Translations under genes and position numbers: made by a program
In this document: piece after piece, positions 1 through 6,934 of the stretch
Numbering within the stretch: the stretch's first letter is position 1
Layout: the number at the start of each line of letters is the position of its first letter
NCBI GenBank assembly: GCA_002470275.1
Contig: DKNY01000022.1
Span: 1 to 9,630, forward strand
Length of the DNA stretch: 9,630 bases
Reading direction: 5' to 3'
Source: Gammaproteobacteria bacterium UBA7376
GTDB lineage: Bacteria; Pseudomonadota; Gammaproteobacteria; Pseudomonadales; Azotimanducaceae
Notes under the pieces: model-generated
The model's database searches: none
Told to the model about the DNA's origin: nothing
What the model saw: the letters and a program-made list of their open reading frames with translations, nothing else

Positions 1-2
1 GC

Positions 3-80
3 ACGGGACCCCTCGATGGAGGAGTTGAGCGAAGGGATAACTTTAAGAAGGTGCTGCGAGAGTTTGGGTTGATCCCCTAA
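3..80 (+). CDS. possible C-terminal tail of a gene entering from the left edge
   Basis: Frame 3 of the plus strand is open from the window edge to a TAA at 78-80. It encodes 25 residues ending in FKKVLREFGLIP. The other two plus frames stop within this stretch (TGA at 26-28 in frame 2 and at 70-72 in frame 1). The charged, amphipathic end looks like a normal protein terminus. The open stretch is too short to exclude chance, and I do not recognise the family. If real, the gene converges on the acyl-CoA dehydrogenase and would share the bidirectional terminator at 169-206. Confidence 0.35.
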   Translation, partial: TGPLDGGVERRDNFKKVLREFGLIP

Positions 81-168
81 TTGTTACCGCACGCCGGGGT
101 CGTCCGCAGAGGGCGCCTGGGGTGGGGAAGCTTCGGACTAACAGGCAGTGAGAGCTGTCTGGGGATGC

Positions 169-206
169 AAAAAAAGGCCCGTCACCGGAAGGTGACGGGC
201 TTTTTT
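169..206. terminator. bidirectional intrinsic terminator
   Basis: A perfect 10-bp stem (GCCCGTCACC at 177-186 with GGTGACGGGC at 191-200) closes a GGAA tetraloop (GNRA type). Six T follow at 201-206, and seven A precede at 169-175, so each strand has a U-tract after the hairpin. The A and T tracts can also pair and lengthen the stem. It begins 3 bases beyond the stop codon of the minus-strand acyl-CoA dehydrogenase and is its evident terminator. It can equally end transcription arriving on the plus strand from the left edge. Confidence 0.93.
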
Positions 207-209
207 CGC

Positions 210-1505
210 TTAGGGCTTAATGACTAGCTTATCGTCGATGCCCGTATAGGGCTGACCCTCGTACTTACGTACTTCGTGTCGTCCAACGACCATGTGATGC
301 ACCTCATCGGGTCCATCAGCGAGTCTCAGCGTGCGCTGACTGGTGTACATGCGTGGTAGTGGGCTCCACTGAGACACACCGGTGGCACCGTGGATTTGGA
401 TGGCCTGATCGATAATGTTGCACACCTTCTCCGGCACCATGGCCTTGATGGCGCTGACGTAGATTCGGGCTTCCTTATTCCCCAGGGTGTCCATGGCCTT
501 GGCGGCCTGGAGGACCATCAAACGGCAGGCATCGATTTCGATTCTGGCACGCGAGACCAGCTCGATGTTTTTGCCAAGTCGAATTAATGGCTTACCAAAG
601 GCTTGTCGCGTCGTGGACCGTCTGATCATCAATTCGAGTGCTCGCTCAGCAACGCCGATAGAACGCATGCAGTGATGAATCCTTCCAGGGCCCAAACGGA
701 CCTGTGAAATCTCAAATCCGCGACCCTCGCCCAGCAGCATATTTTCCTTCGGCACGCGTACGTTATCGAAATGGATATGCATATGCCCATGGGGTGCGTC
801 GTCATGACCAAAAACTTCCATCCCCTCAAGGACGTTGACGCCCTTGGCATCAATGGGGACTAAAATTTGTGATTGCTGCTTGTGAGCCGGCGCGTCTGGG
901 CTGGTCTTGACCATGGTGATCATGACCTTGCAGCGCGGGTCACCCGCACCAGAGATGTAGTACTTTTCACCGTTGATAACCCACTCGTCCCCATCGAGGA
1001 CTGCCTGGGTGCAAATATTCTTTGCATCTGATGACGGTACGGCAGGCTCGGTCATGGCGAACGCTGATCGGATTTCGCCATTAAGGAGTGGCTTCAGCCA
1101 TTTCTCTTTCTGCTCTGGCGTGCCCACCCGCTCAAGAACCTCCATGTTGCCGGTATCGGGGGCGCTGCAGTTGAGGGTCTCAGAGGCCAGCGGACTTTTG
1201 CCGAGTTCGTTCGCGATGAAGGCATAGTCGAGGTTGCTCAAGCCTTCGCCTGTTTCTGAATCCGGCAGGAAGAAGTTCCAGAGCCCGGAGTCCTTTGCTT
1301 TCTGCTTGACGGTCTCCAAGAGCTCAAGCTGGCCATCGCCGTAGCCCCAATGCTCTTTTCGACCCTCGCCCAGTCGAAAGTACTCTTCTGTAATTGGATC
1401 AACATTTTCTTTGATGTGCATCTTGACCGCGTCGAGAAGGGGCTGTGCCTCCTCGGACATGGTCAGATCAAAAAGATCCGGGTTATCAAGTACAGCCTCG
1501 GTCAT
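210..1505 (-). CDS. acyl-CoA dehydrogenase, ACAD10/ACAD11 (LvaC-like) type
   Basis: A flavoenzyme of the acyl-CoA dehydrogenase superfamily, 431 residues with all three domains. The N-terminal helical domain is about residues 15-145. The middle beta domain is about 147-255 and has the flavin/substrate motif AMTEPAVPSSDA (150-161). The C-terminal helical domain is about 265-410 and has the FAD-contact segment IHGATGVSQ (371-379). The subfamily is shown by LNCSAPDTGNMEVL (111-124), MTEP..PSSDA and RLADGPDEVH (394-403), which are hallmarks of the ACAD domain of eukaryotic ACAD10/11 and its bacterial homologues. At the place of the usual catalytic Glu (YEGT motif) stands Asp397. Bacterial relatives such as Pseudomonas LvaC act on phosphorylated 4-hydroxyacyl-CoA in levulinate breakdown, but the partner APH-type kinase is not in this window, so the substrate is open. 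ATG start with AGGGGA at 1512-1517, 6 bases upstream. It lies 87 bases after the RND pump gene and ends at a strong terminator. Confidence 0.93.
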   Translation of the reverse strand: MTEAVLDNPDLFDLTMSEEAQPLLDAVKMHIKENVDPITEEYFRLGEGRKEHWGYGDGQLELLETVKQKAKDSGLWNFFLPDSETGEGLSNLDYAFIANELGKSPLASETLNCSAPDTGNMEVLERVGTPEQKEKWLKPLLNGEIRSAFAMTEPAVPSSDAKNICTQAVLDGDEWVINGEKYYISGAGDPRCKVMITMVKTSPDAPAHKQQSQILVPIDAKGVNVLEGMEVFGHDDAPHGHMHIHFDNVRVPKENMLLGEGRGFEISQVRLGPGRIHHCMRSIGVAERALELMIRRSTTRQAFGKPLIRLGKNIELVSRARIEIDACRLMVLQAAKAMDTLGNKEARIYVSAIKAMVPEKVCNIIDQAIQIHGATGVSQWSPLPRMYTSQRTLRLADGPDEVHHMVVGRHEVRKYEGQPYTGIDDKLVIKP

Positions 1506-1573
1506 ACGTCGTCCCCTGTTATTAAGCTAGGAGTCGATATTAACGGAACTTTGGCCTTCATGGCAGGGCGATA

Positions 1574-1593
1574 AGCTGGACATCAATCCAGCT
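1574..1593 (-). other. intercistronic hairpin at the end of the RND gene
   Basis: A perfect 7-bp inverted repeat, AGCTGGA (1574-1580) and TCCAGCT (1587-1593), has a 6-base loop and touches the stop codon of the pump gene. No T tract follows on the minus strand, so it is not a typical intrinsic terminator. It could stabilise the 3' end of the upstream message or reduce read-through into the acyl-CoA dehydrogenase gene. In the remainder of the 87-base gap I see no convincing promoter, only weak AT-rich -10-like words near 1524-1542. Confidence 0.35.
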
Positions 1594-4500
1594 CAATCAT
1601 GCTTAGAGGCAAGCGCTGATGAAAAGCCGTCTGAGTATCCCAGTTCGGGCACCTCGGGTTTGTCGCCCAGCATGTCCTCCAACATCACATAGAGGCAGGG
1701 GACTAAGATGAGCGTGATAAAGGTGGCGAAGAGCACGCCGAAGGCCAGTGAAACCGCCATGGGGATGAACGGAGCCGTGGCCGGTGTCTTGTTGTACATC
1801 AGGGGAACCAGCCCAATGAAGGTGGTGACTGACGTCAAGGTGATGGGTCGAAATCGGGTTCTGGCCGCCTCAATAATGGCCTGCTGCATCTCCGTGCCTT
1901 GGCGTCGAAGCCGGTTGGCGAAGTCCACCAAGACGAGAGAGGCGTTCACGACGATCCCGCCTAAGGCAACGATGCCCAAGGCAGAAAAAAACACCAGCTG
2001 TTGGCCCAACAGATAATGCCCGGAGACGGCACCTACCGCACCGAAAGGAATGGCGCTCATGATGACCAAGGGTTGGAAATAGCTCTTCAGCGGAATGGCG
2101 AGCAGACCGTAAATGACGAAAAGTGAGATGAGAAAGCCTAACAGCAGACCGCCGAGGGACCCGGCTCTCTCCTCCTGTTCTCCGCCGATATCGAATGCAA
2201 TATCCGGGTAGCTCACCTTTAGTCTTGGGATCACGGTGCTGATGATGGTGGCGTTGATCTCTTCCGGCGTGACTCGATCACGGTCCACGTCCGCCGAGAC
2301 ATCGACCACTCTCTGCCCATCCTTGCGTCGAATTTGAGAGTAGCCCCTTTCGATTTCAAAGCGTGCAACGGAGTAGAAGGGGACCTTGGTGCCGTTGGGC
2401 GTATGGATGTACATGTCCTCGAGGTTGCCGATGGAACGTCGCTCCCGTTCAGGGAATCTCACCATGACGCGAATGTCCTCTTGGCCCCGCTGCACGCGCT
2501 GTACCTCTACGCCGTAAAAGGCTGCACGTACCTGGCTGGCTAGGTCGTTCAACGTGAGGCCCAGGTTGCGGGCTTCGGGCAGGAGGGCCAACTGAATTTC
2601 CTGCTTGCCAGATCGAAATGAGTCTGAAATATCAAGGACACCCGGGAAGCGTGATAGCTGTGCCTTCAGATCCTCGGCGGCTTGTCGCAGACGCTCCACA
2701 TCGCTCCCTCGCAGTTCGTAGGCGATGGCCTTACCCATGCTGTATTTCTCTGCATCGAAGCTCAGAGAAACAGCGTCCGGGATGCTGCCGACGTATTCGC
2801 GCCATCGGTTGGCAATCACCTTGGCGCTAATATTTTTGCGCTCTTTCAGAACCTGTAGATCAATAACAACTTCGGCTAGGTTGCTGCGACCCGGGCCCTG
2901 GGGCGGCGCGGGGCCATCACGGTCCACGGTTTGGCCCACGCTCACCAAGACATTCTGGATGAGTGGACGCGCTAACCCCAGCTCGGCCGTTAAATCCTTA
3001 TTCATGGCTTCTGCCGCGTCCGCAATCCGGATCGCCGCCTCTTCCGTCGAGCTGGCAGCAAAGCCCTCAGGCATTTCTAGGGCGGCATAGACGCGATTGC
3101 CTTCAACGGGTGGGAAGAATCCGAACATCACGCGACCGCTGAAAAGGAGGGCGAAGGCCATGAGCAAAATACCCAAGCATACGGCCGCCGTCGCGTATCG
3201 CCAGGCTATGGCGCGTTGGATGAAGGGCACGTAGCGATGTTCCGCAAAGTGCGAGAACCGCAGAGAGAGCCGGCTCTGAAAGTCGTGCCAACGCCGCCCC
3301 GGCCCCTTTGGGGGGACGGTTCTTTGCCGATGGGCCAAGTGGGTGGGCAAAATAAGCTGAGATTCGACGATGCTGCAGGTTAGGGCGAAAATCACGATCC
3401 AGCCAATGACAGAGAAAAAATCCGCCATTTGGCTTTGAACAACAACCATGGGGAGGAAGGCGGCGATGGTGGTTAATACGCCAAAGATGACGGGGATACT
3501 CACCTCGTTTGTGCCGTCTATGGCCGCCGCCATGGGGCGCTTGCCCATTTCCTCGTGCGCATAGATGCGTTCTGCGACCACGATAGCGTCGTCCACCACG
3601 ATCCCCAGAACGAGAATGAAGCCCATAATCGTGAGGGTTGAGATGGTCATATCTGTAAAGGGGACGATGGCCATGGTGCCCATGAGCGCCACGGGAATAC
3701 CGACGGCCACCCAGAGCGCCAGCCGGACCTGAAGAAATAGAGCGAGGATGCCAAGCACTAGGATCAAGCCGCCACCCGCACTGACGAGCAAAACGGACAT
3801 ACGTTCTTTGAGTTCTAGAGAGGTGTCGATCCAAAGTTCTGTTTTAACGCCTGGGGGAAGGGTGGACGAAAACGCTTCAACGATCTTAGCGGCGTCTTCG
3901 GCAATCCGCATAAGGTCTTCGTCGCCAACCTGACTCACGCTGACCATGACCGCGGATTGGCCGTTAAAGTTGGCCGCTAAATTTCCCTCTTCGAAAGCAT
4001 CACGGATGACGGCAACTTCGCCCAACGTGATCCGCGTGCCGTCTTGGCGCGTCAGCACCACAATATTCTCGAAGTCCTCGCCCGAGTAGGCCTGACCGAT
4101 GGTGCGAATCAGAATCTCTCCGCCGTCGCTGCGGATGGTGCCACCGGGCATATCAAAGGAAGAAACCCGAACCGCTTGGGCCACGGTCGCCAGGTCGATA
4201 CCGTACTGGCGGAGGGTCTGTTCCGACACCTCAATGGAGATCTCAAAGGGCCTGGCATAGGCAACGCCCACCTGAGAGATGCCTTCTGCTCTGGCAATCG
4301 TATCGCGTAGGCGCTGGCCGGTATCCTTTAGCGTCAGGTCATCTACTTCGCCATAAAGGGCCACCTGCACGACCCGTCGACTGGGCATGATCTTGGAGAT
4401 CACGGGCTTTTCAGTCTCCGCAGGGAAGCTATTGATGCTGTCCACGCGACTTTTTATTTCGTTGAGGGTGAGCGTCTCATCAGCAGACTGGGTGAGTTCG

Positions 4501-4781
4501 ATGAGGGTATGGCACGCCCCCTCAACGGCGGCAATCTGAATACGTTCGATACCCTCGACGCCCTCTACGGCTTCCTCGATACGGATGCAGACGCCGGATT
4601 CCACCTCGATGGGCGCTGCGCCCAGGTAGGGTACAACGACGCTTACTACCTTAGGGTCAAAGTCCGGGAATTCCTGCTGAGAGGTGGTCGAGACGCCGAC
4701 AATCCCACCCACCAGCAACAAGACCATTAACAGGTTGGCGGCAACAGAATTTGTCGCAAACCAACGGATGGCGGTCGACAA
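1593..4781 (-). CDS. RND-family efflux transporter permease (HAE1/AcrB-like)
   Basis: Inner-membrane RND pump subunit that uses the proton gradient to move substrates out through a tripartite complex; 1062 residues, normal family length. TM1 is near residues 12-32, followed by the first periplasmic porter region (about 35-325). A TM2-6 block (about 328-480) holds GIVVDDAIVVAERI (393-406) with the proton-relay pair Asp397-Asp398. TM7 is near 530-548, the second periplasmic region about 555-870, and TM8-12 about 875-1035. The TM10 segment GIVVNASLVLVDF (942-954) has Asn946 where AcrB has the essential Lys940. The start is TTG at 4779-4781: the frame has no ATG or GTG between it and the upstream in-frame stop at 4824-4826, and the N-terminus IRWFATNSVAANLLMV fits the family. 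The TTG lies 4 bases after the adaptor stop codon, with a G-rich SD-like run inside the adaptor's end, so translation is probably coupled. The substrate cannot be deduced. Confidence 0.95.
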   Translation of the reverse strand: MSTAIRWFATNSVAANLLMVLLLVGGIVGVSTTSQQEFPDFDPKVVSVVVPYLGAAPIEVESGVCIRIEEAVEGVEGIERIQIAAVEGACHTLIELTQSADETLTLNEIKSRVDSINSFPAETEKPVISKIMPSRRVVQVALYGEVDDLTLKDTGQRLRDTIARAEGISQVGVAYARPFEISIEVSEQTLRQYGIDLATVAQAVRVSSFDMPGGTIRSDGGEILIRTIGQAYSGEDFENIVVLTRQDGTRITLGEVAVIRDAFEEGNLAANFNGQSAVMVSVSQVGDEDLMRIAEDAAKIVEAFSSTLPPGVKTELWIDTSLELKERMSVLLVSAGGGLILVLGILALFLQVRLALWVAVGIPVALMGTMAIVPFTDMTISTLTIMGFILVLGIVVDDAIVVAERIYAHEEMGKRPMAAAIDGTNEVSIPVIFGVLTTIAAFLPMVVVQSQMADFFSVIGWIVIFALTCSIVESQLILPTHLAHRQRTVPPKGPGRRWHDFQSRLSLRFSHFAEHRYVPFIQRAIAWRYATAAVCLGILLMAFALLFSGRVMFGFFPPVEGNRVYAALEMPEGFAASSTEEAAIRIADAAEAMNKDLTAELGLARPLIQNVLVSVGQTVDRDGPAPPQGPGRSNLAEVVIDLQVLKERKNISAKVIANRWREYVGSIPDAVSLSFDAEKYSMGKAIAYELRGSDVERLRQAAEDLKAQLSRFPGVLDISDSFRSGKQEIQLALLPEARNLGLTLNDLASQVRAAFYGVEVQRVQRGQEDIRVMVRFPERERRSIGNLEDMYIHTPNGTKVPFYSVARFEIERGYSQIRRKDGQRVVDVSADVDRDRVTPEEINATIISTVIPRLKVSYPDIAFDIGGEQEERAGSLGGLLLGFLISLFVIYGLLAIPLKSYFQPLVIMSAIPFGAVGAVSGHYLLGQQLVFFSALGIVALGGIVVNASLVLVDFANRLRRQGTEMQQAIIEAARTRFRPITLTSVTTFIGLVPLMYNKTPATAPFIPMAVSLAFGVLFATFITLILVPCLYVMLEDMLGDKPEVPELGYSDGFSSALASKHD

Positions 4782-4785
4782 GGTG

Positions 4786-5937
4786 CTAGGCCCCCGCCTG
4801 TTCGTCGTTGATGGCGTTGACCGTCATCCCCTCAATCGCCGTCTGCAGCACGGAAACGCACACTCGGTCTCCCGTATTGATGCCAGCGTCGATCAAGACC
4901 TGATCCTGGTAAAGCCTGAGGAGGTTCACGTCTTTAAACCGGAGCTTGTCTTCCCCGTCCACAACCAGAACCTGGTTGTCATTGCGAAGGGCTGAGCGGG
5001 GTAGGATCACAATATTTTCAGCGGCCAGTCCAGCGATCTCCGCATTTACGAAGAGCCCGACAGAAAGAGGGCTGGCGGCAGCTTGATTATCGATCCGGGC
5101 AACCAGCTGAACCATGCGGCTTGCGCTGTCGATCTCCGCCTCGGTCCTCACAATTTTTCCGCGCCAGCTTAGAGCACGGCCAGCATATTCTGCCGTCAGC
5201 AGAACATCGGGTTGTTCCTGTGGGTCAAGGGTGCCAGTGCGGGCGGAGGGTAAATTCAGGAAAGCCAGCTGGCGGTCAGCGATAGGCAGCCTCACTTCTA
5301 CCATGTCGGTGGCGTAGAGTGTCGCGATGGGTTGTCCTCGGGAGACAAACTGCCCGATGTCGACATTTTCCGATCGCACCAGTCCTGTGAAGGGGGCCTT
5401 TAAAATAGTGCGCCTGACGTTCTCTTCGGCTTGCTCGTGATTCACCCTGGCGTCGTCATAGGCAGCCTGGCTTACACGGTAGACCCGAAGCGAATTTTCT
5501 AGTGCGGACTGGGAGGTCAGGTTGCGTTCAACCAGGCTCTCCTGACGGCCATATTCAAATTTGGCGTGTTGAAGCTCAGCCGAGGCTCGCTCCAGGGCGG
5601 CCTTTGCGCGATCTCTCGCATTGCGGTAGTCCAAGTCGTCTACCTTAGCCAGCGTCTGTCCCTCAGTTACGTAGCCGCCGCTGACCAGGCGGTCAGAGGT
5701 CCACACGACTTTTCCTGACACTTCCGGAATCAACTGGCTCTGAATGGAGGGCATGACCGTACCCTGGGAATGCACTTTCAACTGGATGGTTTTCGGATTA
5801 ACCGACTGCACTCGCACACTGATAGGGATCGGCGTGGTGGTCTTCGGCTCCAGTACAGGTGCTGTGGCCATAATCGTGACTGCACCAAAGAGAAAGAAAA
5901 TGACAATTAAAACGGGTATCAAGACGGTTCGAATCAT
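4786..5937 (-). CDS. RND efflux periplasmic adaptor (membrane fusion protein)
   Basis: Periplasmic adaptor linking the RND pump to an outer-membrane channel, 383 residues. One N-terminal hydrophobic segment (about 5-25) without a lipobox Cys suggests a membrane-anchored, not lipidated, protein. The order is typical: first lipoyl half with PEVSGKVVW (71-79) and V.EGQTLAKVD (90-100), a short alpha-helical hairpin (about 103-172), second lipoyl half with LKAPFTGLV (179-187) and GQFVSRGQPIATLY (195-208), beta-barrel (about 211-300), and membrane-proximal domain (about 301-375) with ILPRSAL. The ATG overlaps the TGA of the upstream regulator as ATGA, and a full AGGAGG Shine-Dalgarno lies inside the regulator (5948-5953). 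The pump gene follows directly. No outer-membrane factor gene is adjacent, so the complex presumably borrows a TolC-like channel encoded elsewhere. Confidence 0.94.
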   Translation of the reverse strand: MIRTVLIPVLIVIFFLFGAVTIMATAPVLEPKTTTPIPISVRVQSVNPKTIQLKVHSQGTVMPSIQSQLIPEVSGKVVWTSDRLVSGGYVTEGQTLAKVDDLDYRNARDRAKAALERASAELQHAKFEYGRQESLVERNLTSQSALENSLRVYRVSQAAYDDARVNHEQAEENVRRTILKAPFTGLVRSENVDIGQFVSRGQPIATLYATDMVEVRLPIADRQLAFLNLPSARTGTLDPQEQPDVLLTAEYAGRALSWRGKIVRTEAEIDSASRMVQLVARIDNQAAASPLSVGLFVNAEIAGLAAENIVILPRSALRNDNQVLVVDGEDKLRFKDVNLLRLYQDQVLIDAGINTGDRVCVSVLQTAIEGMTVNAINDEQAGA

Positions 5938-6722
5938 CCCTTGGCGGCCTCCTGACCGGGTTGTGCATTCGCGAAAGCGTTGAGCATGGATTCACGGTTG
6001 AGTTGAGCGAAGGCATCAAAAATACCTCTCAGTGCCGGCAGATCGCGCTGTATGAAGGCCAGGTCCAGTTGTCGCGCGTAGGCGGCGTATCGCTCTCGAT
6101 CCAGAGTCACGTGGTCAGCCAGGCTCTGCAGGCTGGGCGCGAGCTGCTCGAAAAGCGTCCGAGCGATGAGCTGCAGGGGCAGATTTTGGCTGCTGAGCAA
6201 GATCGACCGGAGCAGGGCGATACGGGTTTGGTTGTGCTCAGAGTCCGTGGTGTCTCGTTTCATCAAAGGCGGCAGCAGGGCACGAATCTTTTCGATTTCC
6301 TCGTCACTGGCGAACTCTAAAATCTGCTCGGCGGCGACCTGAAGCAGTGCATTGATGACCACCAGGATTTGGTCGGCTAAGACGGGGTCCGGGAGTGGGC
6401 CTGCAGAGAGCAGATGACCAATGACATCCAGGCTGGCGGCTCGCCGTTCCTGGACCCGGGCTCCGCCTGGCAGGATTTCGGCCAGGCCAAGCTGCTGAAT
6501 ACGCCGCATGGCTTCCCGTATCGAGCCCCGGTTGCTCGCAAAGCGGAGCGCCAGATCACGTTCCGAGGGCAGGCGGTCTCCTGGTCTATAGCGTCCCCCT
6601 AAAATGTCGGTGATGAGCGCTTCGGTTATTTTTTCGTGTTTTGCGGTCACTGGCGTTTTTCGGGCCCGTTGCGATAGTAGAGAGGTGGTTGGGCCTAATT
6701 GGTCAGACCAGATGGGCTGCAT
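5934..6722 (-). CDS. GntR-family (FadR subfamily) transcriptional regulator
   Basis: DNA-binding regulator, 262 residues from the first ATG. The N-terminal winged helix-turn-helix covers about residues 29-92, with the GntR signature PGDRLPSERDLALRF (47-61), the recognition helix region NRGSIREAMRRI (64-75) and a wing at LPGGARVQ (84-91). The C-terminal half (about 98-245) appears all helical, as in the FadR/FCD effector-binding fold. SSQNLPLQLI resembles the conserved asgNPl segment, but the histidines that bind metal in many FCD domains are not evident, so the ligand is unknown. It is first in the operon and overlaps the adaptor start by 4 bases, so it probably autoregulates and controls the efflux genes. 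The first ATG (6720-6722) has no clear Shine-Dalgarno and lies inside a good -10 box (6721-6726). Initiation at the GTG of codon 25 (6648-6650), just before the HTH, is a serious alternative giving 238 residues. Confidence 0.9.
   Translation of the reverse strand: MQPIWSDQLGPTTSLLSQRARKTPVTAKHEKITEALITDILGGRYRPGDRLPSERDLALRFASNRGSIREAMRRIQQLGLAEILPGGARVQERRAASLDVIGHLLSAGPLPDPVLADQILVVINALLQVAAEQILEFASDEEIEKIRALLPPLMKRDTTDSEHNQTRIALLRSILLSSQNLPLQLIARTLFEQLAPSLQSLADHVTLDRERYAAYARQLDLAFIQRDLPALRGIFDAFAQLNRESMLNAFANAQPGQEAAKG
5948..5953 (-). promoter_or_regulatory. Shine-Dalgarno of the adaptor gene inside the regulator gene
   Basis: A complete AGGAGG on the minus strand lies 10 bases before the adaptor ATG at 5935-5937, within the last codons of the regulator. 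With the ATGA stop/start overlap this supports coupled translation of regulator and adaptor. Confidence 0.75.
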
Positions 6723-6748
6723 ACTAGCTTTGTGGGTCCATTAGTCAA
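6721..6748 (-). promoter_or_regulatory. predicted sigma70 promoter of the regulator/efflux operon
   Basis: On the minus strand TTGACT (6743-6748; 5 of 6 matches to the -35 consensus) is followed after 16 bases by TAGTAT (6721-6726; 4 of 6 to the -10 consensus). Transcription would start about 6-8 bases further on, near 6713-6715, inside the longest regulator frame. This would exclude the ATG at 6720-6722 as the start on this transcript. The palindrome at 6755-6771 lies just upstream of the -35 box. Box matches only; no transcript data. Confidence 0.5.
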
Positions 6749-6754
6749 CCAAAA

Positions 6755-6785
6755 TGTTACATCAGGTAACAATGTGGAGTAACAA
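6755..6785. promoter_or_regulatory. candidate operator: TGTTAC-N5-GTAACA palindrome plus extra half site
   Basis: TGTTAC (6755-6760) and GTAACA (6766-6771) form a perfect 6-bp inverted repeat around the 5-base spacer ATCAG, 17 bp in all. The right half is repeated as GTAACAA at 6779-6785, 13 bases (just over one helical turn) after its first copy at 6766-6772. The site lies between the divergent regulator and fpr genes, next to the -35 of the minus-strand promoter. This is where an autoregulating GntR protein or a regulator of fpr could bind. Which protein binds is inferred from position only. Confidence 0.5.
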
Positions 6786-6805
6786 GTTGGAGGATTCGGA
6801 ACATC

Positions 6806-6831
6806 GCGCGGATATGTGAGATACTCCGCGC
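6806..6831. repeat. GC-rich dyad in the presumed fpr leader
   Basis: GCGCGGA (6806-6812) and TCCGCGC (6825-6831) are exact inverted copies. The inner TAT (6813-6815) and ATA (6821-6823) can extend the stem to 10 bp, leaving a single unpaired C at 6824 and a 5-base loop GTGAG. No T tract follows, so this is not an ordinary terminator. It could be a dimeric regulator site controlling fpr or a 5' leader hairpin about 100 bases before the fpr start. Confidence 0.45.
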
Positions 6832-6934
6832 CGTCGCGAATCTGCCCAATGCTTGCCCGATGGCCCCGGAAGAGGTCGATTCTCATGTTGAAGGATTCTG
6901 CGATAAACGAGGAAGAAAAAAGGTAATTCGAAAC

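Noticed and set aside
2725..3090. 121-codon plus-strand open frame opposite the RND gene
   Set aside because: Antisense to intact pump coding sequence; composition (Ser, Arg, Ala rich) is typical of a shadow frame.
3103..3834. 243-codon minus-strand open frame within the RND pump gene
   Set aside because: It overlaps the pump frame on the same strand, is rich in Arg, His, Gly and Pro, and has no domain pattern; the pump reading is intact and conserved through the same bases. It is an out-of-frame shadow.
6860..6934. 25-codon N-terminal extension of fpr from an earlier ATG
   Set aside because: The family starts at the equivalent of Met 6935. The extension has no family similarity and no good Shine-Dalgarno before its ATG.
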